A stretch of DNA of 19,539 nt from Bacillota bacterium (GTDB lineage: Bacteria; Bacillota_C; Negativicutes; JAEYSJ01). The stretch is from the NCBI GenBank assembly GCA_023434855.1, contig JAEYSJ010000110.1, forward strand, positions 1 to 19,539. Reading direction: 5' to 3'. A program made the position numbers and the translations under genes. Below are positions 1 through 7,931 of the stretch, in pieces (the first letter of the stretch is position 1; every line of letters begins with the position of its first letter). The notes below the pieces were generated by a model. That model searched no databases. It was not told the DNA's origin and saw only the letters and a list, made by a program, of their open reading frames with translations.

Positions 1-134
1 GTCTCGGTCTGTCTATTGTCAAAGAATTAGTTCAAACTATGGGCGGCGATATCTCCGTCAGCAGTATTCCTAATACGGAAACAACCTTCACCTTTACGCT
101 GCCCATAGCTGCGGGTAAAAACGTAAACTCCTAA
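1..134 (+). CDS. Sensor histidine kinase, C-terminal end (partial)
   Basis: The reading frame is already open at base 1 and closes at TAA 132-134, giving the last 43 residues of a longer protein whose start lies outside the window. It begins LGLSIVKELVQTMGGDI and continues to TTFTFTLPI. The first part is the G2 box and following helix of the HATPase_c domain, and the second is its closing beta strand, both typical of sensor histidine kinases. Such kinases bind ATP and phosphorylate a partner response regulator. The fragment is too short to name the kinase or show its sensor. The next gene starts 131 bp downstream behind a tandem-repeat promoter of OmpR/PhoB type. A PhoR-like kinase would suit that context, but this is inference from position only. 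Confidence 0.85.
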   Translation, partial: LGLSIVKELVQTMGGDISVSSIPNTETTFTFTLPIAAGKNVNS

Positions 135-173
135 AATTATGAAGAATTCGAGAAAAATAAAAAATTTCTTCAA

Positions 174-206
174 TGTCATATTTTTGTCATACCCTCTAAT
201 TATAAT
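174..206 (+). promoter_or_regulatory. PhoB-like tandem box with -10 element, copy 1
   Basis: Two identical heptamers TGTCATA lie at 174-180 and 185-191, separated by TTTT, giving an 11-bp period. A consensus -10 TATAAT follows at 201-206, nine bases after the second heptamer, and no good -35 hexamer is present. This matches the known layout of PhoB-activated promoters, where two CTGTCAT half-sites replace the -35 box. Transcription should start near 213 and read the secreted repeat protein at 266. Two similar boxes occur at 15364-15381 (-) and 16043-16060 (+). The regulator's identity is inferred; another OmpR-family protein is possible. Confidence 0.65.
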
Positions 207-265
207 AAGCTTAACAGCTCAAATTGAGTTGATTATATAGAAACGAAAACCTTGGAGGGATTACA

Positions 266-916
266 GTGAAAATTTTTTCGAAAAAAAACCTGGCAGCAAT
301 TGTAGCCAGCACTTTCATTCTGGCTGGGGCAGCAGCCACACCGTTTATCGTGCATGCGGCAGAAATAGATAACGGCCGTCCGGCGATTCATCACCAGCAA
401 ATGAATCCTGAACAAATTGCCCAGAACATGTCTGAAACATTTGGTGTCAGCAAAGAGGATATCCTTAAATATCAGGCTAGTGGCATTAATTTTAAGGATA
501 TCGGCAGAGCGGCCTTCCTGGCGAATGCCAGCGGAAAATCGCTGGATGAGGTTATGAGTCACAAAACACCTGATAAGAAATGGAAGGATGTCGCCCAGGA
601 ACTGGGTATTACTAAGGAACAAATGAAAGCAGCCCACCAAAATATTGCTGCTCAGCAACTGAATACAAAGCTAGGCATGGATAAAGAAGCTGCCCTAAAC
701 CTGCTACGTGAAGGCTACCACGCCAAAGATATTGGTATGGCCAACGAACTGGCTAAAAATACTGGTAAACCGGTTAACGATATCCTTTCCCTGAAAAAAA
801 TAAACAATACCTGGAAAGACGTAGCTGATTCACTGGGTGTCAGCCAAGACACCTTCAAACAAGACATGAAGGACATGCATCAGGCATTTCCTCATAGAAT
901 GCATAGGCATGAATAA
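266..916 (+). CDS. Secreted protein with two tandem repeats, unknown function
   Basis: The 216-residue product starts at GTG 266, seven bases after a GGAGG ribosome site (254-258). Residues 1-31 form a signal peptide with a basic start, a hydrophobic core and a likely cut after VHA. The mature part holds two diverged copies of one unit, about residues 60-124 and 137-205. Shared positions include KDIG, SGK/TGK, a short S-x-K segment, WKDVA and LG(I/V)S/T. The units look mainly helical and charged. The C terminus is His-rich (HRMHRHE), which might bind metal, though nothing proves this. A PhoB-like promoter lies directly upstream and hairpins follow the stop. No family was recognised; a periplasmic or surface protein made under phosphate or envelope stress is a guess from the promoter. 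Confidence 0.85.
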   Translation: MKIFSKKNLAAIVASTFILAGAAATPFIVHAAEIDNGRPAIHHQQMNPEQIAQNMSETFGVSKEDILKYQASGINFKDIGRAAFLANASGKSLDEVMSHKTPDKKWKDVAQELGITKEQMKAAHQNIAAQQLNTKLGMDKEAALNLLREGYHAKDIGMANELAKNTGKPVNDILSLKKINNTWKDVADSLGVSQDTFKQDMKDMHQAFPHRMHRHE

Positions 917-943
917 TCTTCTGTTTTAGCGAAGAATAAGTAA

Positions 944-992
944 CTTTTCGGCTAAGCAACTGATAGCCAACTGCTTGGACTTTACCGAAAAG
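944..992. other. Inverted repeat after the secreted-protein gene
   Basis: CTTTTCGG (944-951) is complementary to CCGAAAAG (985-992), with a smaller AAGCA/TGCTT pairing inside. It lies 28 bases after the stop at 916 and could form a long 3' stem-loop in the mRNA. No T-run follows directly, so a terminator role alone is doubtful. Confidence 0.4.
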
Positions 993-1024
993 CAACAAAC
1001 TCTGATACAGTATTTCTATTTCAA

Positions 1025-1067
1025 CTGGAGCCATACCGTAAATTATCCGCGGTATGGCTCCAGCTTT
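1025..1067. terminator. Shared terminator hairpin between convergent genes
   Basis: A perfect 14-bp inverted repeat has arms CTGGAGCCATACCG (1025-1038) and its complement (1050-1063), with an 11-base loop. CTTTT follows on the + strand. It lies between the converging secreted-protein gene and the asparaginase gene and could stop transcription from either side. The T-tract is short on both strands, so efficiency is uncertain. Confidence 0.65.
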
Positions 1068-1090
1068 TCATATTATCATACATATCATCA

Positions 1091-2086
1091 TTATATTATC
1101 ACCTCCACTGTGCCGATAATATCGCCACAGTGGTTTTTTAATATGTGGGGAAACTGTTCAAGCAAAGCAGCATGTTCAGCAATAGATATCAGATTCAGTT
1201 TCTTTAATATGCCGATAGTGACAGGAGCAAGAGCGCGGTAGCCGCCATCTTCAATTTTGAAAGCCACACCCAGTCCTTCTGACGCTGATGCCAGACAATA
1301 CACTGCTTCCGACCCAAGTTTGGCAATAATACGTCCGTGAGTTATTGTCATTAATGCCGTATCAAGCCGCCTTGTACCAGCTACCATGTATGGATAAGCA
1401 GCCATCGCATCCCGGATAGCGCGGATAGGACTCTCTTTTTCACCCCAGCCCCCCTTTTCGGGCAGAGCCATCCGGGCGTATGCCCAGGCCATGTTTCTCA
1501 GCGGCAAGAAAAAAACAGGCACGCCACAACCGTCAATCCCCAGTTCTATCCTCTCCGGTGACAACCCGGCGCTGTCGGCCACCGCCGCTAGCATCAACTG
1601 CTGTACAGGATGGTTGAGTTCTTTATAGCCTTCAATAGGGATATTCAGCATTTTGGCCAGCGCCAGCATACCGACATGCTTGCCGGAGCAGGCATTATGG
1701 ACTGTTTTAGGGCTTAGCCCATGGCTTGCCAGTTCTCTGGCCGCATGACTGCTCATCGGCGCGGCAATCCCACAGGCCAAATCTGCCGGGCTCAAGCCAA
1801 TTTTATGCAGTATGCGCTCAACTACAGCAACATGTTCCGGTTCACCGCCATGAGAAGAAACCATAATGGCAAGCTCTTCCGCGGTTATACCGAATACATC
1901 CGCCCCACCCCGTTCGACGAACGGCAATGCCTGAAATGGTTTGGCTGATGAACGCCAAAACATGGGCCGTTCCGGCTGTCCGATTTCAAATACCACTTGC
2001 CCCCTAATATCCACTACCGCTACATCTCCCCGGTGAGCACTTTCCACCTTGCCACCCCTGGTGTAGTGGATCAATATTTCGCTCAT
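1091..2086 (-). CDS. L-asparaginase, Rhizobium etli (AnsA_2) class
   Basis: The 331-residue product belongs to the asparaginase family of the R. etli inducible enzyme, unrelated to the E. coli type and resembling serine beta-lactamase folds. It should hydrolyse asparagine to aspartate and ammonia in the cytoplasm. Visible motifs are RSSAKPFQ near residues 45-52 (the Ser-x-x-Lys pair, S46/K49), SSHGGEPEHV near 77-86, NACSGKHVGM near 131-140 (C133, K136) and IDGCGVP near 184-190 (D185, C187). These correspond to the catalytic and zinc-binding residues described for the R. etli enzyme. Full length, with ATG at 2086 behind GGAGG. It lies 29 bp after pssA on the same strand, so the two are probably co-transcribed; no metabolic link between them is obvious. 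No signal peptide is seen. Confidence 0.9.
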   Translation of the reverse strand: MSEILIHYTRGGKVESAHRGDVAVVDIRGQVVFEIGQPERPMFWRSSAKPFQALPFVERGGADVFGITAEELAIMVSSHGGEPEHVAVVERILHKIGLSPADLACGIAAPMSSHAARELASHGLSPKTVHNACSGKHVGMLALAKMLNIPIEGYKELNHPVQQLMLAAVADSAGLSPERIELGIDGCGVPVFFLPLRNMAWAYARMALPEKGGWGEKESPIRAIRDAMAAYPYMVAGTRRLDTALMTITHGRIIAKLGSEAVYCLASASEGLGVAFKIEDGGYRALAPVTIGILKKLNLISIAEHAALLEQFPHILKNHCGDIIGTVEVII

Positions 2087-2115
2087 ACGATACCTCCATG
2101 GACTACTTGAACATA

Positions 2116-2619
2116 TTATATCTTTGGTACTTTAATAGTGGAAATCATCAGTGCTGATAATACTACCAGAATAAAGACCTGCCCCGCCACAGGTAACGCC
2201 TGGCCCAAATAGGCGGCTGCCGCCAAAAGCGGGCCGGCAGCGGTTATCGGCAGGCCCAGATAATAGCCGCGCATGTTTGTAATACTAAATCGCGCCAATC
2301 TCAGCGCCCCACAAATCGGGAAAACAGTCACCAATACGTAACCGTTCCAGCCAACATGAGCAAAATTCAACAGGAAATCCATAGCCGCCGGCGCAATGCC
2401 GAAAGAAGTCAGATCAGCAAGTGAATCCAACTGCTTACCAAATTCGCTGGTAACATTCAACCGGCGTGCTATCCTTCCATCCAGGCTGTCAAATAACGCT
2501 GCACCCAGAATTAAGACCAAGGCAAGAAAAAATTGCCCGGTAAACGCCGAAAATAAAGATACAACTCCGGCAAACAAATTAATAGTGGTCAGTATATTGG
2601 GAATCCACCTTTTGGTCAT
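2116..2619 (-). CDS. pssA: CDP-diacylglycerol-serine O-phosphatidyltransferase
   Basis: This membrane enzyme joins CDP-diacylglycerol and serine to make phosphatidylserine, the precursor of phosphatidylethanolamine. The CDP-alcohol phosphatidyltransferase signature DG-x2-AR-x8-G-x3-D-x3-D is complete in the segment starting DSLDGRIARRLN and ending DSLAD, about residues 43-70. Several hydrophobic helices surround it. The chosen start is ATG 2619 (MTKRWIPN), eight bases after GGAGG; an upstream in-frame ATG at 2634 has no better ribosome site because GGAGG would lie inside its coding sequence. The resulting 167 residues fit the short Gram-positive PssA type (about 175). It follows the ftsH terminator, so it probably starts a separate unit with the asparaginase gene. 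No decarboxylase gene (psd) is in the window. Confidence 0.92.
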   Translation of the reverse strand: MTKRWIPNILTTINLFAGVVSLFSAFTGQFFLALVLILGAALFDSLDGRIARRLNVTSEFGKQLDSLADLTSFGIAPAAMDFLLNFAHVGWNGYVLVTVFPICGALRLARFSITNMRGYYLGLPITAAGPLLAAAAYLGQALPVAGQVFILVVLSALMISTIKVPKI

Positions 2620-2680
2620 TTCTATCACCTCCATGCTAAAACCCTATATGTTACAGAAAAGAAAAACAGACTGATACAGT

Positions 2681-2712
2681 AAAAAATCCCCTGCGCCGTG
2701 AGGGGATTTTTT
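2681..2712 (-). terminator. Rho-independent terminator after ftsH
   Basis: AAAAAATCCCCT (2681-2692) and AGGGGATTTTTT (2701-2712) form a 12-bp stem with an 8-base loop. On the - strand the GC-rich core is followed by a run of six T, the form of a strong intrinsic terminator. It lies 100 bp after the ftsH stop and separates ftsH from pssA. Confidence 0.9.
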
Positions 2713-2812
2713 ATTTGAAATATATGCAACAAGATGGCTCGTGCCTTGCATCAAAGAAGGATGCTTTAATATATTCGCTGATAGCACAAGCAGCATTCTG
2801 ACAGGAGAAAGG

Positions 2813-4711
2813 TTAGGCACGTGAAATAAATACAACCTTCGGTCCCACGCCTTCATCAGATCCGGCAGTGGCACTTGTTGGAGCGGTGTCAGGATTTTGT
2901 TTGTCAGCTTTCGGGGAAATCTTGCCTTCATTTAAAAGCTGTTCCAGTTCCCCGCCTTCAAGTGTTTCACGCTCCAGTAGGGCATTGGCAATTAAATCCA
3001 GCTTATCCCGGTTGGTTTTAAGCATTTCCTCAGTCTTGTCATAGGCGTCTTCAATTAAGCGGCGTACCTCTTTATCAATGGTATAAGCCACTTCCTCACT
3101 GTAGTTGCGGTCACGGGAAATATCCCGTCCTAAAAACACCTGCTCCTGACGCCGGCCAAAAGTGATCGGACCCAGCACCTCGCTCATGCCAAATTCACAG
3201 ATCATTTTTCGCACCAGTTCGGTCGCCCGTTCCAAATCATTCTGAGCCCCTGTGCTAATTTCGTCAAGCACCACTGCTTCGGCAACCCGTCCACCGAGCA
3301 GTGTCTTTAGCTGATCCAGGAGTTCTGATCTGGTAGCATAATACCTGTCCTCTTTTGGCAGCATCAAGGTATAGCCGCCTGCCCGCCCCCGGGGAATAAT
3401 GGATACCTTGTGCACCGGGTCAGTATGAGTCAACAACATACCAACCATCGCGTGTCCCGCTTCATGATAAGCAGTAAGTTTCTTTTCCTTGTCGCTGATA
3501 ACTTTGCTTTTGCGTTCCGGACCGGCTACCACTCGCTCGATGGATTCTTCCAGTTCATCCATCTCAATGCGCCTTTTATTGCGCCGGGCTGCCAGTAAAG
3601 CTGCTTCATTCACCAGGTTGTTCAAATCTGCGCCGGTAAAGCCGGGCGTACGTCGCGCAAGCACATCCAGACTGGCTTCTTTGGCTACAGGCTTGCCTTT
3701 GGTATGCACTTTTAATATTTCCAGCCGTCCTTTAACATCAGGTTTATCTACCACAATCTGACGGTCAAACCGTCCGGGTCTCAGCAGAGCCGGATCAAGT
3801 ATATCCGGTCTGTTTGTGGCGGCAATAATAATAATACCTTCATTTACACCAAATCCGTCCATTTCCACCAGTAACTGATTTAAAGTCTGTTCCCGCTCGT
3901 CATGACCGCCGCCAAGTCCAGCCCCGCGCTGACGACCTACTGCGTCAATTTCGTCAATGAACACAATACATGGAGCATTTTTTTTGGCTTGTTCAAACAG
4001 GTCACGTACCCTTGATGCCCCAACGCCAACAAACATTTCCACAAAATCAGAACCACTAATACTGAAAAACGGTACCCCGGCCTCTCCGGCCACCGCCCGC
4101 GCCAGCAATGTCTTGCCTGTGCCCGGCGGTCCAAAAAGCAGCACCCCTTTAGGTATACGGGCTCCTAAATCATTGAATTTCTTAGGATGCTTTAAAAACT
4201 CGACCACTTCTTCCAACTCCTGCTTCGCCTCGTCAGCTCCGGCCACATCCCCGAATGTTACCTTGATTTTATCTTCACCATGCAGCTTTGCCCGGCTTTT
4301 ACCGAAAGACATCACCCGATTGCCGCCGCCTTGTGTCTGTTGCATGATAAAGAACCATACGCCGATTAACAGCAGCATGGGTAAAATAGAGGAGAAGATC
4401 GTAGTCCACCAAGGCGGCTGTGGCGGCTGCTCGGCCTTAATGTCAACATTTTTCTCCCGCAGGGTATTAATTAGCGTAGGATCATTGGGAGCAATCGTGG
4501 CAAACTCCTGCCCATCCTTAAGTTTGCCTTTGATCGAATTATCCACTATGGTAACCCGTTCGACTTTCTGGTCCTCAATCTGGCGCAAAAACTGGGTATA
4601 GCTAATTTCCTGTTTAGTTGTAGTACGTGACGAATAATAGTCAATTATCGATATAGCAATAATGATAATCAACAAATAAAAACTTACATTGCGAAAAAAT
4701 TTGTTCAACAA
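2813..4711 (-). CDS. ftsH: ATP-dependent zinc metalloprotease FtsH
   Basis: FtsH is a hexameric membrane AAA+ protease that extracts and degrades membrane and unstable cytosolic proteins. The 632 residues show a membrane helix (about 9-24), a periplasmic/external domain, a second helix (about 104-123), Walker A GPPGTGKT (194-201), Walker B IVFIDE (249-254), an AAA second-region-of-homology segment (AATNRPD to RPGRFDR), and HEAGH (416-420), with D492 as the likely third zinc ligand. The start is TTG 4711, which follows GAGGAGGG by four bases; no ATG competes. The last 30 residues are a low-complexity Thr/Ala/Asp-rich tail, ordinary for the family. Its promoter is at 4782-4809, directly beside a repeat element that separates it from hpt, so it need not depend on the tilS-hpt transcript. 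Confidence 0.98.
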   Translation of the reverse strand: MLNKFFRNVSFYLLIIIIAISIIDYYSSRTTTKQEISYTQFLRQIEDQKVERVTIVDNSIKGKLKDGQEFATIAPNDPTLINTLREKNVDIKAEQPPQPPWWTTIFSSILPMLLLIGVWFFIMQQTQGGGNRVMSFGKSRAKLHGEDKIKVTFGDVAGADEAKQELEEVVEFLKHPKKFNDLGARIPKGVLLFGPPGTGKTLLARAVAGEAGVPFFSISGSDFVEMFVGVGASRVRDLFEQAKKNAPCIVFIDEIDAVGRQRGAGLGGGHDEREQTLNQLLVEMDGFGVNEGIIIIAATNRPDILDPALLRPGRFDRQIVVDKPDVKGRLEILKVHTKGKPVAKEASLDVLARRTPGFTGADLNNLVNEAALLAARRNKRRIEMDELEESIERVVAGPERKSKVISDKEKKLTAYHEAGHAMVGMLLTHTDPVHKVSIIPRGRAGGYTLMLPKEDRYYATRSELLDQLKTLLGGRVAEAVVLDEISTGAQNDLERATELVRKMICEFGMSEVLGPITFGRRQEQVFLGRDISRDRNYSEEVAYTIDKEVRRLIEDAYDKTEEMLKTNRDKLDLIANALLERETLEGGELEQLLNEGKISPKADKQNPDTAPTSATAGSDEGVGPKVVFISRA

Positions 4712-4781
4712 GTAACCCTCCTCTCACTGGAATCCAGCAACGATTATTCCTTCAAATGTCTATATGCCTCCATAATAGAAT

Positions 4782-4809
4782 ATTATACCACAATTTAAAG
4801 ATTTAACAA
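4782..4809 (-). promoter_or_regulatory. Probable sigma-A promoter of ftsH
   Basis: On the - strand, TTGTTA (4809-4804) and TATAAT (4787-4782) are 16 bp apart, and the -10 is extended by an upstream TGG. Transcription would start near 4775, leaving a leader of about 65 bases before the TTG start. The -35 hexamer ends only two bases from the end of the repeat element at 4812. Confidence 0.7.
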
Positions 4810-4811
4810 TC

Positions 4812-5120
4812 AAGTCTGTTGAAAAACGCACATCTGCTTCGCCGTACAAACAACGTTAGCGATTTTGCATGATAACAAATTGCGATGGCAGATCGTTCTC
4901 AATCAGAACGTGCTTTTTGCGGTTGTTTGCACGTTCTTTCGAACAAACTTCTATTCCACCAGTAGATTATCAACCGATTTCAAAGTAGTATCTATGTTGG
5001 CTGTACGGGCGTACACACTTCGTACGCGGCGCGGCACAATCCCCGCACAGACTATTTCGGTAGAACAATCTCAACCAGAACGTCAGAGCGTCTCGCACCT
5101 GTGTATTTTTGAACAGCCTT
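4812..5120. mobile_element. MITE-like intergenic element, copy 1
   Basis: This 309-bp stretch between hpt and ftsH is bounded by imperfect 26-bp terminal inverted repeats (4812-4837 and 5095-5120). They match at 20 of 26 positions, including CTGTT, AAAAA, CACA and TGC. Inside are CGCCGTACAAAC (4840-4851), a hairpin CGTTCT-caatc-AGAACG near 4895-4911, a 9-bp inverted pair AGAACGTGC/GCACGTTCT, and a 15-base direct repeat at 4897-4911 and 5069-5083 (14 of 15 identical). No convincing gene or target-site duplication is seen. A second element of similar size and ends is at 7586-7886. A mobile origin is inferred from structure. Confidence 0.6.
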
Positions 5121-5159
5121 TATCAATTAATGTTGCGTGTTTTTAAACACACTTATAAT

Positions 5160-5699
5160 TTAACCTTCATAAACTTCCGGCTTAAGCACTCCGATAAAAG
5201 GCAGGTTGCGGTACCTTTCAGCATAGTCAAGACCATAGCCGACAACAAAATAATCAGGAATGCTGAAACCATTATAATCTATATTTACTTCAACCTTGCG
5301 GCGTTCCGGTTTATTGAGCAGTGTACACAATTTAATACTGGCCGGTTTACGGGATTTTAAGTTTTCCAGCAAATAATTAAGGGTCAGTCCTGAATCAATA
5401 ATATCTTCCACTACTAATATATGCTTACCTTCCACATCTTCATCCAGGTCTTTTAGAATTCGCACCACCCCGCTGGAAGCAGTCCCTGTGCCATAACTTG
5501 ATACCGCCATAAAGTCAATAGCCACCGGCACTTTGATAGCCCGTGCCAAATCAGCCATAAAAATTACCGCACCTCTCAACACTCCGATCATAAGAATTTG
5601 TTGGTCATGATAGTCAGCCGTTATTTCCTTCCCCATTTCTGCAATGCGCTCAGCCAGCTTCTCCTCGCTGATTAATACTCTTTCGACATCATTGATCAT
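5160..5699 (-). CDS. hpt: Hypoxanthine phosphoribosyltransferase
   Basis: This purine-salvage enzyme converts hypoxanthine (and usually guanine) plus PRPP to IMP or GMP. The PRPP-binding signature [12 protein letters not shown] is at about residues 96-107, and the early [11 protein letters not shown] segment and YDSYG-like region (here [10 protein letters not shown]) are also typical. The chosen start ATG 5699 gives 179 residues, the usual length. It lies nine bases after GGGGGAG and overlaps the tilS stop by 11 bases, implying translational coupling. An upstream in-frame start at 5726 would add nine residues but has no better site. The tilS-hpt-ftsH order is the classical Firmicute arrangement, here interrupted by a repeat element before ftsH. 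Confidence 0.95.
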   Translation of the reverse strand: MINDVERVLISEEKLAERIAEMGKEITADYHDQQILMIGVLRGAVIFMADLARAIKVPVAIDFMAVSSYGTGTASSGVVRILKDLDEDVEGKHILVVEDIIDSGLTLNYLLENLKSRKPASIKLCTLLNKPERRKVEVNIDYNGFSIPDYFVVGYGLDYAERYRNLPFIGVLKPEVYEG

Positions 5700-7098
5700 C
5701 CTGCTGTGCTCCCCCTGTATATTCAATAGTAAGTTCTAAAAATTGCCGAGTCCGCCCGGTAACCTTTGCCTGTTCGGCCTGGCGGTACCCGCCTATCCAT
5801 ACAATGCCCTGACTGTCACAAAAAATAAGGGCCCGTTCCCGTTCCTCCCGTGGAATTTTAACATCAATAAAAAAATCCTTAAGCTTCTTACTGCCCTGCA
5901 TGCCCAGTGGATTAAAACGATCACCAGGAACACGTGTACGGACATATAAAGGCGGCCTTAATACCTGCCAGTCAAATAATGCTGTCATCAGGTTATCCGG
6001 CTTTAATCCTGCGGTTAATAGCCGGGCGTTTACCCGGCAGCCAAATTCCGGGATAAAAGTCGTACCAGGTACTGCCAGTCTAAGACCAGGCGGGTGGATA
6101 ACCACGGGTGCCGCAATTGGCACCGATTTTCCCAATTCCAATGTCTGATAACCTTTACACGCAATTAAACCGCCCGGCAGTTCCATGATACTCCCGACAG
6201 TACCCTTAAAAGCCATCTCTAACAATTTTTCCACATGATAGAAGGTTATTCCTGTTAAATTCCCCTGTATTTTTTCAATAACCATACGAAAAATTTCCCG
6301 CTGCAAAGCAACATGCAGACTGGCGAGCCGGCGGATATCCACAGCAAAAATATCCTGTTTTACTCCAACTATCTGTTGCCACATGTTTTTGGCAGTAATA
6401 TGAACAAAATCATGCTCATCACTCACGATCACCGCCGTACGCCATAAAGCTTCCTTTATGGCGGGATTATATCCTGATTCCAGCTCAGGCAACAAACTGA
6501 GTCTAACCCGGTTGCGCAAATAATATGTTTTAAAATTGGAACTGTCCAACCGCGGTATTAAGCCCTCTTTATGGCAGTAATGTTCAATTTCTTTACGACT
6601 GATTGCCAGCAGTGGCCTGATAATGCCGTTATTTGCCGGTTTTATACCGCTCAGACCTTCAGCGCCCGCACCCCTTATCAGATTTATCAGCACCGTTTCA
6701 GCCTGATCATCCCGGTGATGCCCTGTGGCAATCTTTGCCCCGCCCAATGTTTGAGCTACCTGGCGGAGATATTCATAACGCAGTACCCTGGCACAATCCT
6801 GCGGCGAACGGCCGCTTTCTTTAATATATGCTGGAACATTAATCGCCGTCTGATAACAAGCGAGACCCAGTTTCTTGCAGAAATCCGCCACAAACTCGGA
6901 ATCCTGTGCCGATTCCTCGCCGCGAAACATATGATCTACATGCGCCACTGCCACTGTTATATCATATTCTGAGCGCAGTACGTACAGGATATGTACCAAA
7001 ACCAACGAATCCGGCCCGCCCGAACACGCAGCCAGTACTGTGCCGCCTGACGGCAGCAAGCGGTGATAATTAATCCATGCCTTAATTTTTTCCAACAT
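5689..7098 (-). CDS. tilS: tRNA(Ile)-lysidine synthase
   Basis: TilS attaches lysine to cytidine 34 of the CAU-anticodon isoleucine tRNA, changing its decoding from Met to Ile codons; it is essential. The N-terminal PP-loop ATPase motif SGGPDS is at residues 26-31. The segments [11 protein letters not shown] and [14 protein letters not shown] are the conserved tRNA and ATP-site stretches. A middle domain and a TilS C-terminal domain (segment [18 protein letters not shown]) follow. The 469-residue length equals that of full bacterial TilS. ATG 7098 lies inside the end of the preceding gene (17-base overlap), and GGAG is 13 bases upstream, so the ribosome site is weak and coupling is likely. 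It overlaps hpt downstream. Confidence 0.95.
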   Translation of the reverse strand: MLEKIKAWINYHRLLPSGGTVLAACSGGPDSLVLVHILYVLRSEYDITVAVAHVDHMFRGEESAQDSEFVADFCKKLGLACYQTAINVPAYIKESGRSPQDCARVLRYEYLRQVAQTLGGAKIATGHHRDDQAETVLINLIRGAGAEGLSGIKPANNGIIRPLLAISRKEIEHYCHKEGLIPRLDSSNFKTYYLRNRVRLSLLPELESGYNPAIKEALWRTAVIVSDEHDFVHITAKNMWQQIVGVKQDIFAVDIRRLASLHVALQREIFRMVIEKIQGNLTGITFYHVEKLLEMAFKGTVGSIMELPGGLIACKGYQTLELGKSVPIAAPVVIHPPGLRLAVPGTTFIPEFGCRVNARLLTAGLKPDNLMTALFDWQVLRPPLYVRTRVPGDRFNPLGMQGSKKLKDFFIDVKIPREERERALIFCDSQGIVWIGGYRQAEQAKVTGRTRQFLELTIEYTGGAQQDDQ

Positions 7099-7540
7099 CT
7101 TGCTGGTTACTCTCCACTTTATAATTTACAGCCAGACGATAGACTGTAGAACTAACAAAAATACCAAAGGCTATAGCACCCCCAATAAGTGCCGTCCGCA
7201 TACCCATGGCTGCGCCATCTGCGTATTGCCCTTTAACCATATAAAGCATGGTAGTGTAAGCTTCAGCACCAGGCACCAGCGGAATAAAACCCGGAATGAT
7301 AAAAATGGTGGCAGGTTTCTTCAGGGTGCGTGCCAGTAATTCAGCTGCTAGGCCAATAGCCACACTGCCAAGAAAACTTGCCAAAATAGGATTACCTCCG
7401 GCCATAATCGTACGCTCCATAACCAGCCACGCCAGTACGCCCACCAGGCTGGCATATACCACAAGATTACGCGGGATACGATATAATATACCAATTGAAG
7501 CAGACATGAGAAAAACCGCAGCAATTTTCAATGTCAACAT
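7082..7540 (-). CDS. ThrE/YjjB-type exporter, C-terminal half protein (DUF3815)
   Basis: This small protein of about 152 residues is nearly all membrane helix and carries PATIFIIPGFIPLVPGAEAYTTM, the core of the C-terminal domain of the ThrE threonine/serine exporter. In E. coli the matching YjjB pairs with YjjP; that pair has been linked to succinate export, while ThrE of Corynebacterium exports threonine and serine. The substrate here is unknown. The start chosen is ATG 7540, five bases after GGGG of GGGGTGAT; a GTG at 7558 in the same frame would put that site inside the gene. It overlaps tilS by 17 bases, so it is read with tilS. Its partner at 7932 is split off by a repeat element. Confidence 0.88.
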   Translation of the reverse strand: MLTLKIAAVFLMSASIGILYRIPRNLVVYASLVGVLAWLVMERTIMAGGNPILASFLGSVAIGLAAELLARTLKKPATIFIIPGFIPLVPGAEAYTTMLYMVKGQYADGAAMGMRTALIGGAIAFGIFVSSTVYRLAVNYKVESNQQDVGKN

Positions 7541-7585
7541 TATCACCCCGCGTTTCACATTTCACGTTTTTATTCATTAAGGTGG

Positions 7586-7886
7586 GAACTGCTTATAAAC
7601 CGCCATCTGCGGCGCCGTACAAACTATTACCGTAATAAATTCATTGTACATAGAACGTGCGGCTGCGGTCCTCACTCCAACCGTTCTAGCTAGCCCAGTA
7701 CGCTTCCGGAATTGTCGTCGCGCCCGGTGTCATTAATGTCTACTTGTGGTATCTAAATCGTTGATTGCACTAAGTTAGACCTATGAAACGCCGGTCTGAT
7801 TAATAGCTACCTTATGGTATGTAAATCGTCGGTCGCAGTAAGTTAGACCTATAAAACGGTAGCATCTGACAATTTCTAAGCAGTTC
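7586..7886. mobile_element. MITE-like intergenic element, copy 2
   Basis: This 301-bp stretch between the two exporter half-genes has 25-bp terminal inverted repeats (7586-7610 and 7862-7886). They agree at 19 of 25 positions, with a perfect outer ten bases GAACTGCTTA. Just inside the left end is CATCTGC, two bases, then CGCCGTACAAAC (7604-7624), matching element 1 (4831-4851) at 19 of 21 positions. As in element 1, AGAACGTGC follows. An AGAACG/CGTTCT pair and a 60-bp tandem repeat (7731-7858) fill the interior. No gene or clear target-site duplication is seen. Confidence 0.6.
7731..7858. repeat. Imperfect tandem repeat, two units of about 60 bp
   Basis: Unit 1 (7731-7790) and unit 2 (7798-7858) align along their length with ten mismatches and one inserted base, about 82% identity, at a 67-bp period. 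The best conserved block is TAAGTTAGACCTAT followed by AAACG. It sits within the repeat element at 7586-7886 and has no matching part in element 1, so it may be an internal duplication. Confidence 0.75.
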
Positions 7887-7931
7887 GAGGCATTTGAAAA
7901 CCTGAATAGTTACTATTTGAGTTTGTATCAG

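Noticed and set aside
975..1241. Open frame (+) across the terminator into the asparaginase gene
   Set aside because: It runs through the 14-bp hairpin and the opposite-strand gene and has no ribosome site or recognisable sequence.
3957..4601. Long open frame of 214 codons antisense to ftsH
   Set aside because: It is a mirror of a strongly conserved gene; composition (Ser/Thr/Pro rich) and lack of a ribosome site mark it as a shadow.
4865..5146. Open frame of 93 codons (+) between hpt and ftsH
   Set aside because: It lies mostly inside the inverted-repeat element, has no ribosome site and has the Arg/Thr/Ser-rich composition of translated non-coding sequence.
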